From Rummeliibacillus pycnus (GTDB taxonomy: Bacteria > Bacillota > Bacilli > Bacillales_A > Planococcaceae): 64,000 nt of DNA. The stretch is from assembly GCF_002884495.1 (NCBI RefSeq), contig NZ_KZ614145.1, forward strand, positions 2,866,423-2,930,422. Reading direction: 5' to 3'. This document shows, piece by piece, positions 58,790-64,000 of the stretch. The translations under genes and the position numbers were made by a program. Every line of letters starts with the position of its first letter. Within the stretch, counting starts at the first letter, position 1. The notes beneath the pieces are model-generated. The model saw only the letters and a program-made list of their open reading frames with translations, did no database searches and was not told the origin of the DNA.

Positions 58790-59890
58790 ATGGCTTTAAC
58801 AGCCGGTATCGTAGGTTTACCAAATGTCGGTAAGTCAACATTATTTAACGCAATTACAAAAGCAGGTGCACTTGCAGCGAACTATCCATTTGCAACAATT
58901 GATCCTAATGTTGGGATTGTAGAAGTTCCAGACGCACGTTTAGATAAATTAACTGAATTAGTAGAACCAAAGAAAACAGTTCCAACTGCATTTGAATTCA
59001 CAGATATTGCTGGTATTGTAAAAGGTGCTAGTAAAGGTGAAGGTCTAGGTAACAAATTCTTAGCACATATTCGCGAAGTAGATGCAATTACTCAAGTTGT
59101 GCGTTGTTTTGAAGATGAAAATATTACGCATGTTGATGGTAAAGTAGATCCGATTAGCGATATTGAGGTTATTAACTTAGAATTAATTCTTGCTGACTTA
59201 GAATCAGTAGATAAACGCTATGCAAAAGTGGAAAAATTGGCTCGACAAAAAGATAAAGAGGCAATGATTGAAGCACCTATTCTTGAAAAGATTAAAGAAG
59301 CATTTGCCGAAGAAAAACCAGCTCGTTCTGTTGAATTATCTGATGATGAAAAGAAAGTAATTAAAGGATTAAACTTATTAACAATTAAACCAATGCTTTA
59401 TGTAGCAAATGTATCAGAAGATGAAGTTGCTGATGCAGAAAACAACAAATACGTACAAGCTGTACGTGAATATGCAGCAGCTGAAGGGGCAGAAGTAATT
59501 GTTGTTTGCGCAAAAATTGAAGAGGAAATTGCTGAGTTAGATGATGAAGAAAAAGCAATGTTCTTAGAAGAACTTGGCATCCAAGAATCTGGTTTAGATC
59601 AATTAATCCGAGCTGCATACAGTCTACTTGGATTAGCTACTTATTTCACAGCAGGGGTACAAGAAGTAAGAGCATGGACATTCCGTAAAGGTATGAAAGC
59701 CCCACAATGTGCAGGAGTTATTCACTCTGATTTCGAGCGAGGTTTTATTCGTGCAGAAACAGTATCTTATGAAGATTTAATGGAATATGGATCAATGAAC
59801 AGTGCGAAAGAAGCAGGGCGAGTTCGTCTAGAAGGTAAAGATTATGTCGTTCAAGATGGCGATATCATGTTATTCCGTTTTAATGTTTAA
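58790..59890 (+). CDS. ychF: Redox-regulated ATPase YchF
   Basis: A 366-aa Obg-family ATPase. It has GLPNVGKSTLFNAITKAG, the DIAGIVKGASKGEGLGNKFL switch and the C-terminal TGS-like domain ending IMLFRFNV. Unlike most G proteins it lacks the NKxD motif and binds ATP; its cellular role is unsettled. The ATG at 58790 gives the family N-terminus MALTAGIVG; the GTG three codons upstream is not supported. Confidence 0.95.
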   Translation: MALTAGIVGLPNVGKSTLFNAITKAGALAANYPFATIDPNVGIVEVPDARLDKLTELVEPKKTVPTAFEFTDIAGIVKGASKGEGLGNKFLAHIREVDAITQVVRCFEDENITHVDGKVDPISDIEVINLELILADLESVDKRYAKVEKLARQKDKEAMIEAPILEKIKEAFAEEKPARSVELSDDEKKVIKGLNLLTIKPMLYVANVSEDEVADAENNKYVQAVREYAAAEGAEVIVVCAKIEEEIAELDDEEKAMFLEELGIQESGLDQLIRAAYSLLGLATYFTAGVQEVRAWTFRKGMKAPQCAGVIHSDFERGFIRAETVSYEDLMEYGSMNSAKEAGRVRLEGKDYVVQDGDIMLFRFNV

Positions 59891-59907
59891 TTTTCAACAA
59901 TGTAAAG

Positions 59908-59938
59908 GAGGCAGTCCAATAGTGGGCTGCCTTTTTAG
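59908..59938. terminator. Bidirectional terminator ychF / DUF3267 gene
   Basis: AGGCAGTCC and GGGCTGCCT pair (one G-U) with a 6-base loop and Ts on the plus strand. Confidence 0.85.
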
Positions 59939-60492
59939 TCCTTATAAATATATAACTTAGGGAAATTAGGATCATCTTTGACCAAATATGCCTTTGGATA
60001 TTTTCGAAGTTTAGCATACATGATAAAATCTCCAATTGCTCCTGCTATTAACCATGCTCCTAGTAAAATCAATAATTTACGATTTACTATAAAGCCAATT
60101 ATTGTAGGGATTACGCCCGTTAACCAAAATGGGAGTAACAATGCTTTTTTCATGGCTTTATTTGATAATTTTTCAGAAGTTGTTGCATATGCAACGCCGA
60201 GTTTTAAATTGAGGCCATATTTTAGACTGCTAACTGGTGCTTTTCCAAAAATAACAAACCCTAATAAATGACAACACTCATGGAAGATAATCAGTAGGAT
60301 ATAGAGAAAAATAAATAATAGGCTATTGAAAAGCAACTCTTTTATCGTTATATGAAATGTTATATGCTGATGAATTAATATATTTATAAAAAGCAATATG
60401 ATCATTAAAAAGATTGTCCAAAATAGATTTTGCAAAGCTACTTTTTGAGTATCTAATTCAATAATTTCAATTGGTTCTGACTCTTTTTCCAT
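59935..60492 (-). CDS. DUF3267 membrane protein with HExxH motif
   Basis: A 185-aa integral membrane protein with a zinc-protease-like FHECCHLLGF (HExxH). About four hydrophobic helices surround it (FWTIFLMIILLFINILIH, LLFIFLYILLIIF and others). This resembles M50-type proteases, but no substrate is known. The ATG at 60492 follows AGAGGTG. It is the only minus-strand gene in this part besides yyaC. Confidence 0.8.
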   Translation of the reverse strand: MEKESEPIEIIELDTQKVALQNLFWTIFLMIILLFINILIHQHITFHITIKELLFNSLLFIFLYILLIIFHECCHLLGFVIFGKAPVSSLKYGLNLKLGVAYATTSEKLSNKAMKKALLLPFWLTGVIPTIIGFIVNRKLLILLGAWLIAGAIGDFIMYAKLRKYPKAYLVKDDPNFPKLYIYKD

Positions 60493-60652
60493 ATAATCAC
60501 CTCTTTTTAGGAATTTCTTAGATAGTTAGTGTATAACATGATGAACGGACGAACCTCCTCGTCTGTTGAAATATGGTCTCTTCTAGTGTTTTGTTAGCTT
60601 CGTCAAGGAGTCTAGTAGTAATACATAAATCATAAGTACTTAGTAAAGTTAG

Positions 60653-60681
60653 TTGCTTATTAATGTATATTATGATACAAT
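60653..60681 (+). promoter_or_regulatory. Likely rpsF promoter
   Basis: -35 TTGCTT (60653-60658) and -10 TACAAT (60676-60681), 17-base spacing. The leader then holds TTGCCAA...TTGGCCAA, a possible hairpin. The 60493-60650 stretch shows no gene. Confidence 0.5.
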
Positions 60682-60764
60682 TCGTTGATGTGAGTAGTAA
60701 AAATTACTAACTCCTTGCCAACTGTTTAACTTTTGGCCAAAGTCCATAAGGAGGTGCTTATAAA

Positions 60765-61055
60765 ATGAGAGCATACGAATTAATGTATATTGTTCGTCCA
60801 AACATCGAAGAAGAAGCTAAAAAAGCTTTAGTTGAACGTTTCAACGAAATCTTAACTTCTAACGGTGCTGAAATCATCGAATCAAAAGAATGGGGCAAAC
60901 GCCGCCTTGCTTACGAAATCGAAGACTTCCGCGAAGGTTTCTACCAAATCGTGAAAGTAAATGCTGATTCAAAAGCAATCGATGAATATACTCGTCTTGC
61001 AAATATCAACGAAGATATCATTCGTCATATTGCAGTTCGCGAAGAAGAAAAATAA
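60765..61055 (+). CDS. rpsF: Ribosomal protein S6
   Basis: A 96-aa small-subunit protein that pairs with S18. [20 protein letters not shown] and [22 protein letters not shown] match the family. AAGGAGG lies upstream. It heads rpsF-ssb-rpsR; S6:S18 often binds its own mRNA leader. Confidence 0.97.
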   Translation: MRAYELMYIVRPNIEEEAKKALVERFNEILTSNGAEIIESKEWGKRRLAYEIEDFREGFYQIVKVNADSKAIDEYTRLANINEDIIRHIAVREEEK

Positions 61056-61103
61056 TTTAAATTTGAATTTTAACAAAATGCAGATAAAGGAGGTTGCATT
61101 CTG

Positions 61104-61643
61104 ATGATTAACCGTGTCGTACTAGTTGGAAGATTAACTAAAGACCCTGAACTTCGCTACACACCAAGTGGCGTAGCAGTAGCTCGTTTTACACTAGCTG
61201 TCAATAGAACATTTTCTAACCAACAAGGTGAGAGACAAGCGGACTTTATTAATTGCGTTGTTTGGCGTAAACAAGCTGAAAACACGGCTAACTTCTTACG
61301 TAAAGGGAGTTTAGCAGGTGTTGAAGGACGTATCCAAACAGGTAGTTATGAAGGACAAGATGGTAAACGTGTTTACACAACTGAAGTTGTTGCAGATAGC
61401 GTACAGTTCTTAGAACCACGTGGAGCAGCAGGTGACCGTCCACAACAATTTGGTGGACAACCGTCATATAACAATGACCAATCATATGGTGCACCACAAC
61501 AAGGTAACTATCAACAACCATCTTATCAACAGAATCAATCACCTAGTCAGCAAAATTATACGCGTGTAGATGAAGATCCATTTGCACCTGTTAGCAATGG
61601 TGGAGGGAAAGTCGACGTAACAGAAGACGATCTACCATTCTAA
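61104..61643 (+). CDS. ssb: Single-stranded DNA-binding protein SsbA
   Basis: A 179-aa OB-fold protein that coats single-stranded DNA in replication, repair and recombination. The fold ([20 protein letters not shown]) covers the first 105 residues. It is followed by a Gln/Tyr/Pro-rich linker and the acidic tip DVTEDDLPF that binds partners. AAGGAGG precedes ATG. It lies between rpsF and rpsR. Confidence 0.97.
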   Translation: MINRVVLVGRLTKDPELRYTPSGVAVARFTLAVNRTFSNQQGERQADFINCVVWRKQAENTANFLRKGSLAGVEGRIQTGSYEGQDGKRVYTTEVVADSVQFLEPRGAAGDRPQQFGGQPSYNNDQSYGAPQQGNYQQPSYQQNQSPSQQNYTRVDEDPFAPVSNGGGKVDVTEDDLPF

Positions 61644-61699
61644 GCAAATGACTTATTGCACGTCATATATGAATTATTAAACGAGGAGGGAAACTACAA

Positions 61700-61936
61700 A
61701 TGGCACCACGTAGAGGAGGCCGCAAACGCCGTAAAGTTTGCTATTTCACTGCTAATAACATCAAACACATCGATTATAAAGATGTTGATTTATTAAAAAA
61801 ATTCATCTCTGAACGCGGAAAAATTCTTCCACGCCGTGTGACTGGTACAAGCGCAAAATACCAACGTAAACTTACATCAGCTATCAAAATGGCTCGTGTA
61901 ATGGCTTTACTACCATTCACTGCAGATGATAAATAG
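61700..61936 (+). CDS. rpsR: Ribosomal protein S18
   Basis: A 78-aa basic protein of the small subunit. It has [18 protein letters not shown] and [19 protein letters not shown]. The single CYF Cys is typical. ACGAGGAGG lies upstream. It ends the operon. Confidence 0.97.
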   Translation: MAPRRGGRKRRKVCYFTANNIKHIDYKDVDLLKKFISERGKILPRRVTGTSAKYQRKLTSAIKMARVMALLPFTADDK

Positions 61937-61946
61937 TCATCTTTTA

Positions 61947-61979
61947 AAAAAGGACCAGCATAATGCTGGTCCTTTTTTT
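61947..61979 (+). terminator. Terminator after rpsR
   Basis: AGGACCAGCA and TGCTGGTCCT form a perfect 10-bp stem with a 3-base loop and seven Ts. The gap 61980-62221 has no gene I can support. Confidence 0.92.
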
Positions 61980-62221
61980 ATAGGATCAACCAATTTCATA
62001 AGTTAAGCTTGAGATGAAGAACTTAGCACCTATCCAAAGTGTAGAATAATCGTATTTTTAACTTAGTAAAGTTTTGAGTCCGCTTGCGAAACCTTTTTTT
62101 CGAAAAGTTCAACTCATAATCATTTAATCCAATAGCAGTATGCTTTTTGTTCGATAACATGAAACATGGTACAATAATAAGATGAAATGATAGATTTTCT
62201 TTACGAAAAGGAAGGTTTTAA

Positions 62222-63163
62222 ATGCCGGAAAATCAGACGCGAAGAATTACGCACGGCGCCATGATGGTTGCATTGTTTACAATAATATTAGCCATTTCAT
62301 TATATGTACCTGTGGTAAGTATTGTAACAATCTGGTTTATCTCTTTACCAATAGCTTGGTATAGTGCAAAATACAGTCGTAGTTCTTCGGTATTCGTTGC
62401 AATCGTTAGTATCGTCGTATCACTTTTAATCGGAGGTCTTTTATCTCTACTATTCGCAATTCCGTTTACAATGGCTGGATTTGCTATAGGAGATGCAATA
62501 CGGACAAAGAAAAGTAAACTATTTTTATTTATGTCGACAGCATTTACTGTTTTGATTTCCTTTACATTGATGTATTTGATTGCGCTTAAATTTTTTAATA
62601 TGGATTTTCTGAAGAAAATAATAACCCGTATTCGTGAAAGTTATGAACAATCAAACGAAATAGTACAATCAATGTCAGGGCAAGTACCTATTTCACCTGA
62701 GAAATTAGACATTATATTAAATACAATACAAGTGCTAATGCCGACTATAGTAACGCTATTTGTTGTTAGTATGGCATTTATCATTATCTCAGCAAATTTA
62801 CCGTTATTGCGCCGCTTTGGTTTAGAAGTTCCTAAGTTTTCCCCATTTAGAGATTTACAATTACCACGTGCAACATTGTGGTATTATCTTGTGGTATTAT
62901 CACTGAGTTTATTTGTAAAACCTGATGCAGGAACTTTTATTTATATGGTTGTACTAAATTTATCTTCAATTTTAAGTATATTATTTTTGGTACAGGGTAT
63001 TTCGTTGATTCATTTTTATATGTATCAACAAGGTTGGCCAAAGTGGACAGCAGTTGTTGGTACTATTTTAGCCTTTCCACTAAGCTCGTTCGTCACATTA
63101 CTTGGCATTGCCGATTTAGGATTCAATATCCGAGGGCTTATTAGTGGCATGACAAGAAAATAG
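62222..63163 (+). CDS. yybS: YybS family membrane protein (DUF2232)
   Basis: A 313-aa protein with about eight hydrophobic segments and a central soluble loop (residues 130-170). The family is unassigned; it resembles ECF-type S components only in topology. AAGGAAG lies upstream of ATG at 62222. It precedes gdpP as in B. subtilis yybS-yybT. Confidence 0.88.
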   Translation: MPENQTRRITHGAMMVALFTIILAISLYVPVVSIVTIWFISLPIAWYSAKYSRSSSVFVAIVSIVVSLLIGGLLSLLFAIPFTMAGFAIGDAIRTKKSKLFLFMSTAFTVLISFTLMYLIALKFFNMDFLKKIITRIRESYEQSNEIVQSMSGQVPISPEKLDIILNTIQVLMPTIVTLFVVSMAFIIISANLPLLRRFGLEVPKFSPFRDLQLPRATLWYYLVVLSLSLFVKPDAGTFIYMVVLNLSSILSILFLVQGISLIHFYMYQQGWPKWTAVVGTILAFPLSSFVTLLGIADLGFNIRGLISGMTRK

Positions 63164-63175
63164 GAGTTGAGATTT

Positions 63176-64000
63176 ATGGGTACTCTTTTTAGAAAACGAC
63201 CAATACGATATCCTCTTTTAATCCTGTCATTGCTAGGAATAGCAGGCATTGTTATATGTGCGATGTGGAATATAGTAACAGGTATCGTATATGGTATTGT
63301 CCTTGTACTAGTATTGATATTAGCTTGGAAAGCTGAATCTGACACATATAAAGAGACTGAGAAGCATATAGAGATGCTTTCTTACCGATTAAAAAAGGTA
63401 GGAGAGGAAGCATTACTGGAAATGCCAATTGGTATCGTGTTGATTGATGAGCAGTTTTTAATTCAATGGACAAATCCCTACATGCTACGGATATTAGGAA
63501 CCGATTCACTGATTGGTGAAGAAATTTTTTCTTTATCAGAAGATTTATATAATCTTATTAAACATGAAGAATCAAATGAGCTAAACATTACATTAAAAGA
63601 TCGTAAATATCGGGCATTTTATAAACCAGAAGAGAAGTTACTTTACTTCTTTGATATTACAGAGCAAGTCGAGATTGAAGCACTTTACCATGATGACCGT
63701 ACAGTAATTGCTATTCTCTTCGTCGATAACTATGATGAAATTACACAAGGAATGGACGACCAAACGCGTAGTCAGACTAATTCACTTGTAACATCACTTG
63801 TTAATAATTGGAGTTCAACAAACGGTATATACTTAAAACGTACCGATTCAGACCGGTTTATCGCTGTAATGAACGAATCCATTTTGCAAGAATTGGAAAA
63901 GAAAAGATTCTCAATACTTGATGATATTCGAGAAATTACAGCTCAGCAAAATCTATCATTAACATTAAGTATAGGGGTTGGAGCTGGTTCACAATCTTTG
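63176..64000 (+). CDS. gdpP: Cyclic-di-AMP phosphodiesterase GdpP, N-terminal part (3' end outside window)
   Basis: The visible 275 codons show two transmembrane segments (residues 12-50), a PAS-like domain (MLSYRLKKVGEEALLEMPIGIVLIDEQ, ending about residue 170) and the start of a degenerate GGDEF domain (AILFVDNYDEITQGMD). The DHH/DHHA1 catalytic part that cuts c-di-AMP lies beyond the window. AGGAG precedes ATG at 63176. It pairs conceptually with darA at 6546. Confidence 0.93.
   Translation, partial: MGTLFRKRPIRYPLLILSLLGIAGIVICAMWNIVTGIVYGIVLVLVLILAWKAESDTYKETEKHIEMLSYRLKKVGEEALLEMPIGIVLIDEQFLIQWTNPYMLRILGTDSLIGEEIFSLSEDLYNLIKHEESNELNITLKDRKYRAFYKPEEKLLYFFDITEQVEIEALYHDDRTVIAILFVDNYDEITQGMDDQTRSQTNSLVTSLVNNWSSTNGIYLKRTDSDRFIAVMNESILQELEKKRFSILDDIREITAQQNLSLTLSIGVGAGSQSL

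Overview
The window is a low-GC Gram-positive chromosome segment centred on the replication origin. Several genes point to an endospore former of the order Bacillales: bofA, a yaaH/sleL-type spore cortex hydrolase, yyaC, abrB, jag and noc. Gene order follows the Bacillus subtilis origin region closely. Protein wording and the missing loci (remB, yaaC, yaaI, csfB/xpaC and yidC at their usual places) fit the Planococcaceae/Caryophanaceae (Lysinibacillus, Solibacillus or Viridibacillus-like). That placement is inference; I could not search a database.

Layout. The origin is bipartite around dnaA (45364-46707). One DnaA-box cluster lies at 46826-47181 between dnaA and rpmH. The other lies at 45257-45356 between dnaA and dnaN and has the boxes, GC cluster and trio-like repeats of an unwinding element. 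Leftward on the minus strand run dnaA, dnaN, rlbA, recF, gyrB, gyrA, an HD-GYP gene, rRNA operon 2, a glutathione peroxidase gene, guaB, dacA, pdxST (with divergent pdxR), serS with a T-box leader, yaaH, dgk-dck, a LOG-family gene, SRP RNA, dnaX-ebfC-recR-yaaL-bofA, rRNA operon 1, tmk-darA-yaaR-holB-ricT-yabA-trmN-yazA-rsmI, and metG cut by the window edge. Rightward on the plus strand run rpmH, rnpA, jag, mnmE, mnmG, rsmG, noc, parA, parB, a DUF554 gene, mscS, a DUF951 gene, ychF, rpsF-ssb-rpsR, yybS and a partial gdpP. Almost all genes run away from the origin. Exceptions are abrB, tadA, pdxR and tRNA-Ser on the left, and yyaC and a DUF3267 gene on the right.

How the parts work together. 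The segment carries replication initiation and control (dnaA, dnaN, yabA, noc, parA, parB, parS-like sites), clamp loading (dnaX, holB), topology and repair (gyrA, gyrB, recF, recR), and RNA maturation and modification (rnpA, rsmI, rsmG, trmN, mnmE, mnmG, tadA). It also carries nucleotide supply (tmk, dck, dgk, guaB), vitamin B6 synthesis with its regulator, c-di-AMP signalling (darA, gdpP) and two nearly identical rRNA operons.

No wholly unknown multi-gene system is evident. The best leads are: (1) yidC/spoIIIJ is missing from between rnpA and jag; (2) a family of about 100-bp repeats sits in the rRNA spacers; (3) a structured, GC-richer intergenic element lies at 18961-19206; (4) parS-like sites are written into the 3' ends of recF and yaaH; (5) a 29-aa membrane peptide gene with a strong ribosome site lies beside rRNA operon 1; (6) an HD-GYP protein lacks the HD histidine; (7) DnaA boxes occur in the mnmE and ychF leaders.
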